The translations under genes were made by a program, and so were the position numbers. From Superficieibacter electus (GTDB lineage Bacteria; Pseudomonadota; Gammaproteobacteria; Enterobacterales; Enterobacteriaceae), in the NCBI RefSeq assembly GCF_002915575.1, contig NZ_PQGD01000005.1, positions 243,946 through 307,945 on the forward strand: DNA of 64,000 nt, written 5' to 3'. Positions 18,510 to 28,867 of the stretch are shown piece after piece (positions within the stretch are counted from its first letter, which is position 1; the number at the start of each line of letters is the position of its first letter). The notes under the pieces were generated by a model. The model had not been told where the DNA came from, searched no databases, and saw only the letters and a program-made list of their open reading frames with translations.

Positions 18510-19592
18510 TCACCACGCCCCCAGCCACGCCTTGACCTCTGGTCCATTCCCGCGAAACACAATCTTTTCCGCCTTTTTCTCCAGCTGATAGCGGTACATC
18601 GGGTCGTAGTATTCTTCGAGCAGCGGTACCAGCCAGGCGAAATGGGCGTCGGTACTGCCGCTTGCTTGCTGGCTGGCGAGCGCGATGTCCAGACGTGCGG
18701 TTAATTCTGCAAAGCGCTGAAGGCCAAGGCGGCGGCGGATAGCAAACAGGCCGTGGTGCAAATAGTCGCTGTAGGCCAGCCAGCCTGGCTCTTCACCATA
18801 TGCACGGGTGAAGTCGTGATACATGCGGGTGAAATACTCCTCCCGTAGCCGTTCCAGGCGCAGTTCAAAAGGGTCTTCCACGACCACGACTGGCGCTTTC
18901 TGCATTCGCAGACGCAAACATTCCGGCAGATGGTTGGCACCAATCATTTCGCCTTCATCTTCAAGAACCCAACGCACGGGGTCCTGCTGCGCTTTTTTCA
19001 GCAATGCAACGGCCAGATGGTTTTCAAATGTGGCTTGTTTATGCTGCGCCTGCACGGTCCGGCCAAATGAGGAGCCACGATGATGCGCCAGACCCTCCAG
19101 ATCGATCCCTCTGTCATGCTGACGCACATGCTGCGTTTTACCATTGCCGGTACAGCCGCCAACCAACACCATTGGGTACTGAACAAGTTCTTGCGTCGCC
19201 TGCATTGCTGCCTGGCGTAGCGCCTTGTACCCGCCGGGGATCAGTGGATAGTCCACGCCATTTTCATGTAGCCATTGCTGCACAATATGCGAGCGTTGCC
19301 CGCCGCGCGCGCAGCATAAATATCCCTCGGGCGCGAGCTTCACGGCGTCTATCCAGACTGCGACACGTTGTGCTCGCGTTTCACCCTGCACCAGGCGATG
19401 ACCCAGCGCCAGCGCGGCTTCCGGGCCTTCGCGCTTATAGCAGGTCCCTACCGCCGCACGTTCATCATCAAACATTAAAGGCAGGTTGCGCGCAGAAGGC
19501 ATAGCCCCCTGCTGGAATTCGACCGGCGCACGTACGTCAATCAAAGGGGTATCTGCGGCGAGAAGCGCACGCAGCCGGGATTCTTGCATCAT
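18510..19592 (-). CDS. mnmH: tRNA 2-selenouridine/geranyl-2-thiouridine synthase MnmH (SelU, YbbB)
   Basis: A 360-residue protein with an N-terminal rhodanese domain and a C-terminal P-loop domain. The rhodanese loop CARGGQRS holds the catalytic Cys at about residue 94. The P-loop reads GGCTGNGKT (145-153), where most relatives have Ser instead of Asn; Lys and Thr are kept. The enzyme replaces sulfur by selenium at the wobble uridine of tRNA-Lys, -Glu and -Gln, using selenophosphate. Full length, separate from its neighbours, 68 bases from allS on the same strand. Confidence 0.95.
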   Translation of the reverse strand: MMQESRLRALLAADTPLIDVRAPVEFQQGAMPSARNLPLMFDDERAAVGTCYKREGPEAALALGHRLVQGETRAQRVAVWIDAVKLAPEGYLCCARGGQRSHIVQQWLHENGVDYPLIPGGYKALRQAAMQATQELVQYPMVLVGGCTGNGKTQHVRQHDRGIDLEGLAHHRGSSFGRTVQAQHKQATFENHLAVALLKKAQQDPVRWVLEDEGEMIGANHLPECLRLRMQKAPVVVVEDPFELRLERLREEYFTRMYHDFTRAYGEEPGWLAYSDYLHHGLFAIRRRLGLQRFAELTARLDIALASQQASGSTDAHFAWLVPLLEEYYDPMYRYQLEKKAEKIVFRGNGPEVKAWLGAW

Positions 19593-19660
19593 GAATAAAA
19601 CACCTCGAACTGGTTAGCGTGCCATTCTACGCTCCTGCGACCGCAATAATTTGATTTTTA

Positions 19661-20578
19661 TTAGCAATCCAGCGTAGTGAGAAAGCCGCTGATTTCCGGC
19701 TGGCGCTGCTGAAATAGCCTGACGATGTCGGTGACCGCTTTACCGGAATGGTGCTTATGCCACGCAAGGCTGAGCGGGGAGGGGGGACGCATAGAGGGAA
19801 TGGTTAAACTCACCAGTGCCCGCCTGTCGATCAGCGGCTGGCAGAGCGAACGGGGCAAAAAGCCGATGCCGACACCCGCAATATGCGCGGCAATCTTTGT
19901 TTCAATGTCCGGCACAATAATCTCTTTTTGTCCCGGCAGCCGCCAGGCAACGCGCTTGGTTAAGGTTCTGGCAGTATCTTCAACGTTGACTGCGGGATAG
20001 CGCCTCAGTTGTGCTTCAGTCAATATCGCCCCGGGTTGATGAAGAGGATGATCCGGTGCCATCACGAAAAGCCACTCAACGTCACCTAAAGGCTCCAGCG
20101 CGATGGTTTCTGACAGCGGCTCGGTACCCGTCACGCCAATGGCCAGCGAAAATCCATCGTGCAAAAGCGTATCCCAGACGCCCATATAAATTTGCCGCGA
20201 AAAATGAAACTGGGTGAAGCGATAACGCTGCGTCAGCCAGGCCAACAGTTGGGCAATGGCACTGGCATCATAGAGCAGGTTATTAACCACAATATTTACC
20301 TGGCGTTCGACGCCATCATTCACTTGTTGAAGTTCACCCGGTACGCTTTCCAGCCAGGCCAGCCACTCCCGCGCCTGCGTGAGCAGATGCATTCCAGCTG
20401 GCGTCAGCGTCACGCTGCGTGTGGTGCGGGTAAACAGGGCCGCACCCATATCCTCCTCCAGCAATTTAATCCGGTAACTGATTGTGGCCGTGGTTTTGCA
20501 TAACCTTTCAGCGGCTTTTGAGAAACTTCCCGTTTCTGCCACACCGATAAAGGTGCGCAGCGTTTCTTGATCGAGCAT
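19661..20578 (-). CDS. allS: LysR-type activator of the allantoin regulon AllS
   Basis: A 305-residue LysR-type regulator: N-terminal HTH ([21 protein letters not shown]) and an effector domain. In E. coli AllS activates the allDCE operon during anaerobic use of allantoin. It is divergent from allA; the 210-base gap between them holds an AllR-type palindrome (20672-20688). Full length compared with E. coli (308). Confidence 0.93.
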   Translation of the reverse strand: MLDQETLRTFIGVAETGSFSKAAERLCKTTATISYRIKLLEEDMGAALFTRTTRSVTLTPAGMHLLTQAREWLAWLESVPGELQQVNDGVERQVNIVVNNLLYDASAIAQLLAWLTQRYRFTQFHFSRQIYMGVWDTLLHDGFSLAIGVTGTEPLSETIALEPLGDVEWLFVMAPDHPLHQPGAILTEAQLRRYPAVNVEDTARTLTKRVAWRLPGQKEIIVPDIETKIAAHIAGVGIGFLPRSLCQPLIDRRALVSLTIPSMRPPSPLSLAWHKHHSGKAVTDIVRLFQQRQPEISGFLTTLDC

Positions 20579-20671
20579 GTGAAATGGCTCCGGTTGCTGA
20601 AATGTATTTGTCTATGATTTATAAGCATTTTTGCATAAATGGCAGATAGAAAATGTGGACTAAATCTTGTT

Positions 20672-20688
20672 TTGGAAAAATATTCCAA
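20672..20688. promoter_or_regulatory. AllR operator in the allS-allA gap
   Basis: The 17-base palindrome TTGGAAAAATATTCCAA has perfect six-base arms. An equally spaced palindrome lies before gcl (22229-22245). In E. coli AllR controls exactly these two promoter regions, so both are taken as AllR sites. Confidence 0.8.
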
Positions 20689-20791
20689 CTTTATGGTTGA
20701 TGTCGACGCCAGAAGGTTTTAGATTGCATGGCAGATAAGCCGTTAATGCCTTCAGGCAGGGTGAAAGGATTTTGGTTATAAGGAAACTATG

Positions 20792-21274
20792 ATGAAACTT
20801 CAGGTACTCCCGCTGAGTCAGCACGCGTTCCAGGCGTATGGCGATGTTATTACGACCCGGGATCGCGATTTTTTTCACATCAATGGCGGAAAAGTTGAGC
20901 GGTATCACGATCTGGCGAAAGTTGAAATCCTGGAACAGGACCGCACTCTGATCAGCATTAACAGGGCCCAGCCAGCCGCATTGCCGATTGTGGTTACTGA
21001 ACTGGAGCGTCATCCGCTGGGTACCCAGGCGTTTATTCCGATGAACGGCGAAAAGTTTGTTGTGGTAGTCGCGCTGGGCAACGATGCACCAGATCTGAGC
21101 ACCTTACGCGCGTTTATTACCGACGGCCAGCAGGGCGTCAATTATCACCGTAACGTCTGGCATCATCCGCTTTTTGCCTGGCAGACGATTACCAACTTTT
21201 TGACCGTCGATCGTGGCGGTAGCGATAACTGTGATGTACTGAATATTGCCGCACACGAACTGTGCTTTGCATGA
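20792..21274 (+). CDS. allA: Ureidoglycolate lyase AllA
   Basis: A 160-residue cupin-like enzyme that splits ureidoglycolate into glyoxylate and urea. Family segments seen: [30 protein letters not shown], and [14 protein letters not shown] with the metal-site histidines. Two ATGs are adjacent; the second (20792) fits the AGGA spacing (seven bases) and the E. coli N-terminus MKLQV. First gene of the allA-allR-gcl direction and probably repressed by AllR. Confidence 0.96.
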   Translation: MKLQVLPLSQHAFQAYGDVITTRDRDFFHINGGKVERYHDLAKVEILEQDRTLISINRAQPAALPIVVTELERHPLGTQAFIPMNGEKFVVVVALGNDAPDLSTLRAFITDGQQGVNYHRNVWHHPLFAWQTITNFLTVDRGGSDNCDVLNIAAHELCFA

Positions 21275-21363
21275 GGTAACGCGTGACGCTTCTGGACTTC
21301 TTGCTTAAGATGAGGGCATTTTTCATCGCTATGCTCAGAGTGTGAGCCGGAGTTTAGACAGGA

Positions 21364-22182
21364 ATGACAGAAGTCAGAAGGCGGGGAAGGCCAGGTCAGG
21401 CGGAGCCTGTGGCGCAAAAGGGCGCGCAGGCGCTGGAGAGAGGGATTGCGATTTTACAATATCTGGAGAAGAGCGGAGGCAGCTCTTCAGTGAGCGATAT
21501 CTCTCTTAATCTGGATCTTCCTTTGTCCACCACGTTTCGTTTGCTGAAAGTGCTGGAGAGCGCGGATTTTGTCTCCCAGGACAACCAGTTAGGCTGGTGG
21601 CATATTGGGCTTGGCGTCTTTAATGTGGGGGCGGCGTACATCCATAACCGTGATGTGTTATCGGTGGCCGGACCCTTTATGCGGCGGCTGATGCTGATGT
21701 CCGGGGAAACGGTCAATGTCGCTATCCGCAACGGTAACGAAGCGGTACTGATCGGGCAGCAGGAGTGTAAATCCATGGTCAGAATGTGCGCGCCTTTGGG
21801 CAGCCGATTACCCTTACACGCGTCCGGCGCAGGAAAAGCTTTACTCTACCCGTTATCTGAGCAGGAACTGCTTGATACGATTTTAAAGACCGGCTTACAG
21901 CGTTTTACGCCCACGACGATGGTGGATTTACCTGTTCTGCAAAAGGCGCTGGAAGAGGCAATGGAGCAAGGCTACATCATCGATCAGGAAGAGCATGTTG
22001 TCGGGCTTAACTGTATTGCTTCAGCCATTTTTGATGATGTGGGTACAGTGGTTGCCGCCATCTCCATTTCCGGACCGTCCTCAAGGCTAACGCCGGAGCG
22101 GTTCCTGAGTCAGGGAGAGCTGGTACGGGACACCGCGCGAGATATCAGCAAAGCATTAGGGCTAAAAGCGCCCCGGATGTAA
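21364..22182 (+). CDS. allR: IclR-family allantoin regulon repressor AllR
   Basis: A 272-residue IclR-type repressor: winged helix in residues 20-80 ([20 protein letters not shown]) and the ligand domain with [20 protein letters not shown] and the conserved [10 protein letters not shown] segment near the C-terminus. Allantoin and glyoxylate relieve repression in E. coli. Lies between allA and gcl; an intrinsic terminator follows at 22189-22214. Confidence 0.96.
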   Translation: MTEVRRRGRPGQAEPVAQKGAQALERGIAILQYLEKSGGSSSVSDISLNLDLPLSTTFRLLKVLESADFVSQDNQLGWWHIGLGVFNVGAAYIHNRDVLSVAGPFMRRLMLMSGETVNVAIRNGNEAVLIGQQECKSMVRMCAPLGSRLPLHASGAGKALLYPLSEQELLDTILKTGLQRFTPTTMVDLPVLQKALEEAMEQGYIIDQEEHVVGLNCIASAIFDDVGTVVAAISISGPSSRLTPERFLSQGELVRDTARDISKALGLKAPRM

Positions 22183-22188
22183 GCCGAA

Positions 22189-22214
22189 CCCGCTCGCAGG
22201 AGCGGGGCTTTTTT
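22189..22214 (+). terminator. Intrinsic terminator after allR
   Basis: CCCGCTC (22189-22195) and GAGCGGG (22200-22206) form a hairpin followed by CTTTTTT. gcl therefore has its own promoter. Confidence 0.88.
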
Positions 22215-22228
22215 GGCGTAAATTTAAG

Positions 22229-22245
22229 TTGGAAAGTTTTTCCAA
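22229..22245 (+). promoter_or_regulatory. AllR operator upstream of gcl
   Basis: Palindrome TTGGAAAGTTTTTCCAA, ending 19 bases before the gcl start, with the same TTGGAA/TTCCAA arms and 17-base length as the site at 20672-20688. Its place between the allR terminator and the gcl ribosome site fits a repressor site. Confidence 0.8.
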
Positions 22246-22264
22246 GAAAATGAGGTAGGAGAAA

Positions 22265-24046
22265 ATGGCAAAAATGAGAGCCGTGGATGCGGCAATGTAT
22301 GTTCTGGAAAAAGAGGGCGTGAACACCGCGTTTGGCGTACCGGGCGCGGCGATTAACCCTTTCTATTCCGCAATGCGTAAACACGGTGGGATTCGTCATG
22401 TGCTGGCGCGTCATGTTGAAGGCGCATCTCATATGGCGGAAGGGTATACCCGTGCAACTGCCGGAAATATCGGCGTTTGTCTGGGCACCTCTGGCCCGGC
22501 AGGTACGGATATGATCACGGCACTGTACTCTGCCTCTGCGGATTCCATTCCTATTCTCTGCATCACCGGCCAGGCACCGCGTGCCCGTCTGCATAAAGAA
22601 GATTTCCAGGCGGTTGATATTGAAGCCATCGCCAAACCCGTCAGCAAAATGGCCGTCACCGTGCGCGAGGCGGCACTGGTGCCGCGCGTGCTGCAACAGG
22701 CTTTTCACCTGATGCGCTCCGGCCGTCCAGGCCCGGTGCTGGTTGACCTGCCGTTTGACGTACAGGTTGCTGAAATCGAGTTCGATCCGGATATGTATGA
22801 GCCGTTACCGGTCTACAAACCGGCGGCAACCCGTGCGCAGGTTGAGCGTGCGCTGGACATGCTGATCGCCGCTGAACGTCCGGTGATTGTCGCGGGCGGT
22901 GGTGTGATTAACGCTGATGCGGCAGATCTGTTGCAACGTTTTGCCGAGCTGACCGGCGTACCGGTGATCCCGACGCTGATGGGCTGGGGCTGCATTCCGG
23001 ACGATCATGAACTGATGGCGGGCATGGTTGGCCTGCAAACGGCGCATCGTTACGGTAACGCCACGCTGCTGGCGTCTGACATGGTATTCGGTATTGGTAA
23101 CCGTTTTGCCAACCGTCATACCGGTTCGGTCGAAAAATATACCGAAGGGCGCAAAATCGTACATATCGATATTGAGCCTACGCAGATCGGTCGCGTACTG
23201 TGCCCGGATCTGGGCATCGTATCTGACGCGAAAGCAGCGCTGACGCTGCTGCTGGAAGTGGCAGAAGAGATGAAGAAAGCCGGGCGTCTGCCGTGCCGCA
23301 AGGCGTGGGTTGCCGACTGCCAGCAGCGTAAGCGCACGCTACTGCGTAAAACCCATTTCGATAACGTACCGGTGAAACCGCAGCGCGTATATGAAGAAAT
23401 GAACAAGGCGTTCAGCCGCGATGTGTGCTACGTCACTACCATCGGCCTGTCACAAATCGCCGCTGCGCAAATGCTGCATGTCTTTAAAGATCGCCACTGG
23501 ATCAACTGTGGTCAGGCCGGCCCGCTGGGCTGGACGATTCCTGCCGCGCTCGGCGTGTGTGTTGCCGATCCTGAACGTGAAGTGGTTGCCATTTCCGGGG
23601 ACTTTGACTTCCAGTTCCTGATTGAAGAACTGGCAGTGGGCGCACAATTCAATATTCCATATATCCACGTGCTGGTTAACAACGCCTACCTGGGCCTGAT
23701 CCGTCAGTCACAGCGCGCGTTTGATATGGACTACTGCGTCCAGCTGGCCTTTGAAAACATCAACTCCAGCGAAGTAAACGGCTACGGCGTCGATCACGTT
23801 AAAGTCGCGGAAGGTCTGGGCTGTAAAGCGATTCGCGTCTTTAAACCTGAAGACATTGCCCCGGCATTCGAGCAGGCAAAAGCGTTGATGGCGCAGTACC
23901 GCGTGCCGGTAGTGGTGGAAGTTATCCTTGAACGTGTGACCAATATTTCGATGGGCAGCGAACTGGATAACGTGGCGGAGTTTGAAGAAATTGCTGATAA
24001 CGCTGCCGACGCACCGACTGAAACCTGTTTTATGCAATATGAGTAA
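22265..24046 (+). CDS. gcl: Glyoxylate carboligase Gcl
   Basis: A 593-residue thiamine diphosphate enzyme that joins two glyoxylates into tartronate semialdehyde and CO2. Typical ThDP architecture: PYR domain, central domain, and PP domain with [12 protein letters not shown] and [10 protein letters not shown]. Position 51 is Val ([13 protein letters not shown]) where other ThDP enzymes have the catalytic Glu; this Val is the known hallmark of Gcl. Ribosome site AGGTAGGAG. First gene of gcl-hyi-glxR. Confidence 0.98.
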   Translation: MAKMRAVDAAMYVLEKEGVNTAFGVPGAAINPFYSAMRKHGGIRHVLARHVEGASHMAEGYTRATAGNIGVCLGTSGPAGTDMITALYSASADSIPILCITGQAPRARLHKEDFQAVDIEAIAKPVSKMAVTVREAALVPRVLQQAFHLMRSGRPGPVLVDLPFDVQVAEIEFDPDMYEPLPVYKPAATRAQVERALDMLIAAERPVIVAGGGVINADAADLLQRFAELTGVPVIPTLMGWGCIPDDHELMAGMVGLQTAHRYGNATLLASDMVFGIGNRFANRHTGSVEKYTEGRKIVHIDIEPTQIGRVLCPDLGIVSDAKAALTLLLEVAEEMKKAGRLPCRKAWVADCQQRKRTLLRKTHFDNVPVKPQRVYEEMNKAFSRDVCYVTTIGLSQIAAAQMLHVFKDRHWINCGQAGPLGWTIPAALGVCVADPEREVVAISGDFDFQFLIEELAVGAQFNIPYIHVLVNNAYLGLIRQSQRAFDMDYCVQLAFENINSSEVNGYGVDHVKVAEGLGCKAIRVFKPEDIAPAFEQAKALMAQYRVPVVVEVILERVTNISMGSELDNVAEFEEIADNAADAPTETCFMQYE

Positions 24047-24058
24047 GTGAGGCGAATG

Positions 24059-24835
24059 ATGCTACGTTTTTCTGCCAACCTTTCGATGCTGTTTACAGAA
24101 TATGATTTCCTTGAGCGCTTTGATAAAGCGGCGGCCTGCGGTTTCCGCGGCGTGGAATTTATGTTTCCGTATGATTACGACATCGACGTTTTAAAAAATA
24201 AACTGGCGAGCAATAATCTCGAACATACGCTGCACAATTTACCCGCCGGTGACTGGGCTGCAGGGGAGAGAGGCATTGCCTGTCTTCCCGGTCGTGAAGA
24301 AGAATTTCGCGAAGGGGTTGATGCTGCGCTGCGCTATGCGCGTGCGTTGGGCAATCGCAAAATTAACTGCCTGGTCGGTAAAACGCCTGCGGGTTACAGT
24401 GCTGAAAAAATCCACGCTACCCTGGTGGAGAACCTGCGCTATGCCGCAACCATGCTGGCGCGAGAAAATATTCTGCTGCTGATTGAGCCAATTAATCACT
24501 TTGATATGCCCGGTTTCCACCTCACCGGGACGCATCAGGCGCTGGCACTGATTGAAGACATTGGCTCTGACAATATCAAGATCCAGTATGATATTTATCA
24601 TATGCAGCGTATGGAGGGTGAATTAGCCCAAACCATGCAATCTCATGCCGATAAAATAGGCCACCTGCAAATCGCGGATAATCCGCGTCGGGGTGAACCG
24701 GGTACCGGTGAGATTAATTACGAGTATCTGTTTAATGCCATTAAAACGTCAGAATACGATGGCTGGGTGGGATGTGAATATAAACCCCTGACCACCACTG
24801 AAGACGGAATAAAATGGATTAATCGTTACCTTTAA
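24059..24835 (+). CDS. hyi: Hydroxypyruvate isomerase Hyi
   Basis: A 258-residue TIM-barrel isomerase (xylose-isomerase-like) interconverting hydroxypyruvate and tartronate semialdehyde. Seen: HTLHNLPAGDWAAGERGIAC, LLIEPINHFDMPGF with the catalytic Glu, QYDIYHMQRMEG and CEYKP near the end. The ATG at 24059 is best placed relative to the TGAGG at 24048-24052 and matches the E. coli start MLRFSAN. Twelve bases after gcl. Confidence 0.96.
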   Translation: MLRFSANLSMLFTEYDFLERFDKAAACGFRGVEFMFPYDYDIDVLKNKLASNNLEHTLHNLPAGDWAAGERGIACLPGREEEFREGVDAALRYARALGNRKINCLVGKTPAGYSAEKIHATLVENLRYAATMLARENILLLIEPINHFDMPGFHLTGTHQALALIEDIGSDNIKIQYDIYHMQRMEGELAQTMQSHADKIGHLQIADNPRRGEPGTGEINYEYLFNAIKTSEYDGWVGCEYKPLTTTEDGIKWINRYL

Positions 24836-24845
24836 TTAGTAACTG

Positions 24846-24898
24846 TTCAGGCAGCATTTATTTCTTCGTTTTAACGGAAGGGATAGCTGTTGCCTGAA
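24846..24898 (+). other. Long intergenic hairpin between hyi and glxR
   Basis: TTCAGGCA (24846-24853) pairs with TGCCTGAA (24891-24898). The inner CTTCGTT/AACGGAAG segment can pair partly as well. It probably shapes mRNA decay or read-through between hyi and glxR. No T run follows, so a terminator is less likely. Confidence 0.45.
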
Positions 24899-24933
24899 TT
24901 CGGGAAAAGCACGTTTCCAGAAAGAGGATTGTT

Positions 24934-25812
24934 ATGAAACTGGGATTTATTGGTCTGGGTATTATGGGCACACCGATGGCCATCAACCTGGCAAAAGCAG
25001 GTCATTCACTGCACGTTACGACTATCGGTCCGGTGGCACAGGAGTTATTGACCCTGGGCGCAGTGAATGCTGAGAGTGCGCGTCAGGTCACTGAAAATTC
25101 AGATATTATCTTTATTATGGTCCCTGATACTCCGCAGGTAGAGGAAGTGCTGTTTGGCGACAACGGCTGTGCTAAAGCGGCGCTGAAAGGCAAAACCATT
25201 GTTGATATGAGTTCCATTTCCCCGATTGAAACCAAACGTTTCGCACGTCAGGTGAATGAACTGGGTGGCGACTATCTGGATGCGCCGGTGTCAGGTGGCG
25301 AGATTGGCGCGCGTGAAGGCACTTTGTCGATTATGGTTGGCGGCGAGCAGGTTGTATTTGACCGCGTTAAACCGCTATTCGAACTGATGGGCAAAAATAT
25401 TACTCTGGTGGGCGGTAACGGTGACGGCCAGACGTGTAAAGTGGCGAACCAAATTATCGTTGCCCTGAATATTGAAGCCGTCTCAGAAGCGCTGGTATTT
25501 GCTTCAAAAGCCGGTGCCGATCCAGCACGTGTACGTCAGGCGCTGATGGGCGGTTTTGCTTCATCGCGTATTCTGGAAGTTCACGGTGAACGCATGATCA
25601 AACGCACGTTCAATCCGGGCTTTAAGATTGCCCTTCATCAAAAGGATCTGAATCTGGCATTACAAAGTGCCAAAGCGTTATCGTTAAGTCTGCCTAATAC
25701 TGCGACCTGCCAGGAGTTATTTAATTCATGTGCAGCCAATGGCGGTAGCCAACTTGATCATTCCTCGCTCATTCAGGCGCTGGAATTAATGGCAAATCAT
25801 AAAATTAGTTAA
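24934..25812 (+). CDS. glxR: Tartronate semialdehyde reductase GlxR
   Basis: A 292-residue beta-hydroxyacid dehydrogenase that reduces tartronate semialdehyde to D-glycerate with NADH. N-terminal Rossmann motif GFIGLGIMGTPMA, the substrate loop DAPVSGGEIGAREG, the catalytic Lys region GDGQTCKVANQ and the C-terminal HQKDLNLAL. Ribosome site AGAGGA. Linked to gcl and hyi in function; a GC hairpin follows. Confidence 0.97.
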   Translation: MKLGFIGLGIMGTPMAINLAKAGHSLHVTTIGPVAQELLTLGAVNAESARQVTENSDIIFIMVPDTPQVEEVLFGDNGCAKAALKGKTIVDMSSISPIETKRFARQVNELGGDYLDAPVSGGEIGAREGTLSIMVGGEQVVFDRVKPLFELMGKNITLVGGNGDGQTCKVANQIIVALNIEAVSEALVFASKAGADPARVRQALMGGFASSRILEVHGERMIKRTFNPGFKIALHQKDLNLALQSAKALSLSLPNTATCQELFNSCAANGGSQLDHSSLIQALELMANHKIS

Positions 25813-25819
25813 TATAAAA

Positions 25820-25841
25820 CCCGCCGCAATATGACGGCGGG
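25820..25841 (+). terminator. Hairpin after glxR
   Basis: CCCGCCG (25820-25826) pairs with CGGCGGG (25835-25841). Only a weak T stretch follows, so termination may be partial. Confidence 0.6.
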
Positions 25842-25919
25842 AATTTACATAAGAATTATTTTTTGTTCCTCATAGCTGAACCTATAAAGCGTTATTTCGA
25901 TACGTGAAAAGAGGGAATT

Positions 25920-27374
25920 ATGGAACACCAGAGAACACTTTATAAACAACGCGGTTACAGTGAAGATTTACTACCCAAGATAGAGGAACAACGAACCTGG
26001 AAAACATTTAACTATTTTACGTTATGGATGGGATCGGTACATAACGTACCTAACTACGTTATGGTAGGTGGCTTTTTTATTCTCGGCCTGTCAACATTTA
26101 GTATTATGCTGGCAATCATTCTGAGTGCATTTTTTATTGCATTCGTAATGGTAATGAATGGTGCTGCTGGCAGTAAATATGGTGTCCCTTTCGCCATGAT
26201 CCTGCGAGCTTCCTATGGTGTCCGTGGCGCTTTATTTCCGGGGTTATTGCGCGGTGGTATTGCGGCCATTATGTGGTTTGGCTTGCAATGCTATGCGGGG
26301 TCGTTAGCTTTCCTGATATTATTAGGAAAAATTTGGCCTGCATTTTTGACGTTAGGTGGTGATTTTAATCTGCTGGGATTATCGTTACCGGGACTCATTG
26401 CCTTTCTGATCTTCTGGCTCATCAATGTCGGGATTGGTTTTGGTGGCGGCAAGGTACTGAATAAATTTACCGCAGTGCTGAATCCGTGCATCTATATCGT
26501 CTTTGGTGGCATGGCTATCTGGGCAATCTCATTGGTCGGTATTGGTCCTATCCTGGACTATCTGCCTTCCGGCGTGCAGAAGTCTGAGAACAGTGGTTTT
26601 CTGTTTCTGGTGGTCATTAATGCGGTAGTTGCCGTCTGGGCGGCACCAGCGGTAAGCGCCTCCGATTTCACGCAGAACGCACGATCTTTCCGCGAGCAGG
26701 CATGGGGGCAAACGCTGGGTCTGGTCGTAGCGTATGTTCTGTTTGCCATCGCCGGGGTCTGCATTATCGCCGGGGCCAGTATCCATTATGGTATGGATAC
26801 CTGGAACGTGCTGGATATTGTCCAGAAATGGGATAGCCTTTTCGCCTCATTCTTCGCCGTACTGGTGATTTTGATGACAACCATTTCCACTAACGCAACC
26901 GGTAATATTATTCCTGCGGGTTATCAAATTGCCGCTATTGCGCCAACGAAATTAACTTATAAAAATGGTGTATTAATTGCCAGTATTATTAGTCTGATTA
27001 TTTGTCCATGGAAACTCATGGAAAACCAGGATAGTATTTATTTATTCCTTGATATTATCGGTGGTATGTTAGGTCCGGTTATTGGGGTAATGATGGCGCA
27101 TTACTTTGTGGTCATGCGCAGTCAAATTAACCTTGATGAACTGTATACCGCAGCAGGTGATTTTAAATATTACGATAACGGCTTTAATTTGACCGCATTT
27201 TCAGTCACGCTGGTCGCCGTTGTGCTTTCACTCGGCGGGAAATTCATCCCGGTGATGGAGCCATTATCCAGAGTGTCATGGTTTGTTGGTGTTATTTTCG
27301 CTTTCGCGGCTTACGCTCTGCTGAAAAAGCGTAACGTTGCGGTAAATAATCATCCGCAAAACAATGCAATTTAA
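25920..27374 (+). CDS. allP: Allantoin permease AllP (YbbW), NCS1 family
   Basis: A 484-residue NCS1-family transporter with about 12 helices. The N-terminus EEQRTWKTFNYFTLWMGSVHNVPNYVMVGG carries the family's Trp/Asn substrate-site residues in helix 1. It takes up allantoin at the inner membrane. Lies between glxR and allB, which fits allantoin use; transport itself is inferred from family and context. Confidence 0.94.
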   Translation: MEHQRTLYKQRGYSEDLLPKIEEQRTWKTFNYFTLWMGSVHNVPNYVMVGGFFILGLSTFSIMLAIILSAFFIAFVMVMNGAAGSKYGVPFAMILRASYGVRGALFPGLLRGGIAAIMWFGLQCYAGSLAFLILLGKIWPAFLTLGGDFNLLGLSLPGLIAFLIFWLINVGIGFGGGKVLNKFTAVLNPCIYIVFGGMAIWAISLVGIGPILDYLPSGVQKSENSGFLFLVVINAVVAVWAAPAVSASDFTQNARSFREQAWGQTLGLVVAYVLFAIAGVCIIAGASIHYGMDTWNVLDIVQKWDSLFASFFAVLVILMTTISTNATGNIIPAGYQIAAIAPTKLTYKNGVLIASIISLIICPWKLMENQDSIYLFLDIIGGMLGPVIGVMMAHYFVVMRSQINLDELYTAAGDFKYYDNGFNLTAFSVTLVAVVLSLGGKFIPVMEPLSRVSWFVGVIFAFAAYALLKKRNVAVNNHPQNNAI

Positions 27375-27447
27375 CGTCTTACCAGGGATTTTTTAATTCA
27401 CGGACGACCCGTAGTCAAAAACTGTATCTATACATGGAGTATTTATT

Positions 27448-28809
27448 ATGTCTTTTGATCTGATTATTAAAAACGGCACGGTTATTTTAGAAAATGAAGC
27501 CCGGGTGGTCGATATCGCCGTTCAGGGTGGAAAAATCGCTGCTATTGGCGCGAATCTTGGCGATGCGAAGAAGGTTATGGATGCGTCTGGCCTGATCGTT
27601 TCTCCGGGAATGGTCGATGCGCATACGCATATCTCCGAACCAGGTCGTTCTCACTGGGAAGGGTATGAAACCGGAACTCGCGCAGCGGCAAAAGGCGGCA
27701 TCACCACCATGATCGAAATGCCGCTCAACCAGCTTCCGGCAACGGTTGACCGCGCCAGCATTGAGCTTAAATTTGATGCGGCAAAGGGCAAACTGACCAT
27801 TGATGCAGCGCAGTTGGGCGGCCTGGTGTCTTATAACCTCGATCGCCTGCACGAGCTGGATGAGGTCGGCGTTGTCGGTTTCAAATGTTTTGTCGCCACC
27901 TGTGGCGATCGCGGTATTGATAACGATTTCCGTGATGTTAACGACTGGCAGTTCTTCAAAGGTGCACAAAAACTGGCTGAGCTGGGCCAGCCGGTACTGG
28001 TGCACTGTGAAAACGCGCTGATCTGTGACGAACTGGGCGAGGAAGCCAAACGTGAAGGTCGCGTTACCGCGCACGATTATGTGGCGTCACGTCCGGTATT
28101 CACCGAAGTGGAAGCCATCCGTCGCGTACTCTACCTGGCAAAAGTCGCGGGTTGCCGCCTGCACGTTTGCCACGTCAGCAGCCCGGAAGGTGTGGCGGAA
28201 GTCACTCGTGCACGTCAGGAAGGCCAGGACGTAACCTGCGAATCCTGCCCGCACTATTTTGTTCTGGATACCGATCAGTTCGAAGCGATTGGTACCCTGG
28301 CAAAATGTTCACCGCCGATCCGCGATCTGGAAAACCAGAAAGGTCTGTGGGAAAAACTGTTTAACGGTGAAATCGACTGCCTGGTCTCCGACCACTCTCC
28401 GTGCCCACCGGATATGAAAGCAGGCAACATCATGCAGGCGTGGGGCGGTATTGCCGGTTTGCAGAGCTGCATGGACGTGATGTTTGATGAAGCGGTACAG
28501 AAGCGTGGCATGTCACTGCCGATGTTTGCCAAACTGATGGCCACCAACGCTGCCGATATTTTTGGCCTGGAAAACAAAGGCCGCATCGCCCCAGGGAAAG
28601 ATGCTGACTTTGTCTTCATTCAGCCAAACAGCAGCTATGTGCTGAAAAATGAAGATCTTGAATATCGTCACAAAGTCAGCCCGTACGTTGGCCGTACCAT
28701 TGGTGCGCGGATTGCTAAAACCATCCTGCGCGGCGATGTGATTTATGACATCGAACAAGGCTTTGCGGCTGCACCGAAAGGCCAGTTCATTCTTAAGAAC
28801 AAACAGTAA
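27448..28809 (+). CDS. allB: Allantoinase AllB
   Basis: A 453-residue cyclic amidohydrolase opening the allantoin ring to allantoate. Metal ligands are visible in the [10 protein letters not shown] segment near residue 57, the carboxylated Lys in [10 protein letters not shown], His in LVHCENA and HVCHVSS, and the Asp in VSDHSPCP. The E. coli length is 453. A terminator-like hairpin follows at 28824-28846. Confidence 0.98.
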   Translation: MSFDLIIKNGTVILENEARVVDIAVQGGKIAAIGANLGDAKKVMDASGLIVSPGMVDAHTHISEPGRSHWEGYETGTRAAAKGGITTMIEMPLNQLPATVDRASIELKFDAAKGKLTIDAAQLGGLVSYNLDRLHELDEVGVVGFKCFVATCGDRGIDNDFRDVNDWQFFKGAQKLAELGQPVLVHCENALICDELGEEAKREGRVTAHDYVASRPVFTEVEAIRRVLYLAKVAGCRLHVCHVSSPEGVAEVTRARQEGQDVTCESCPHYFVLDTDQFEAIGTLAKCSPPIRDLENQKGLWEKLFNGEIDCLVSDHSPCPPDMKAGNIMQAWGGIAGLQSCMDVMFDEAVQKRGMSLPMFAKLMATNAADIFGLENKGRIAPGKDADFVFIQPNSSYVLKNEDLEYRHKVSPYVGRTIGARIAKTILRGDVIYDIEQGFAAAPKGQFILKNKQ

Positions 28810-28823
28810 GTTACTGTGAATCA

Positions 28824-28846
28824 ATGCCCGTCTTATGGACGGGCAT
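28824..28846 (+). terminator. Hairpin between allB and ybbY
   Basis: ATGCCCGTC (28824-28832) pairs with GACGGGCAT (28838-28846) with TTATG as loop. It lies just before the ybbY ribosome site and may lower read-through. Confidence 0.6.
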
Positions 28847-28867
28847 TATTTATTACTGGGGATGTTT

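Noticed and set aside
22145-22708. 187-codon frame antisense to the allR end and gcl start
   Set aside because: Crosses the allR terminator and the gcl operator; no family pattern.
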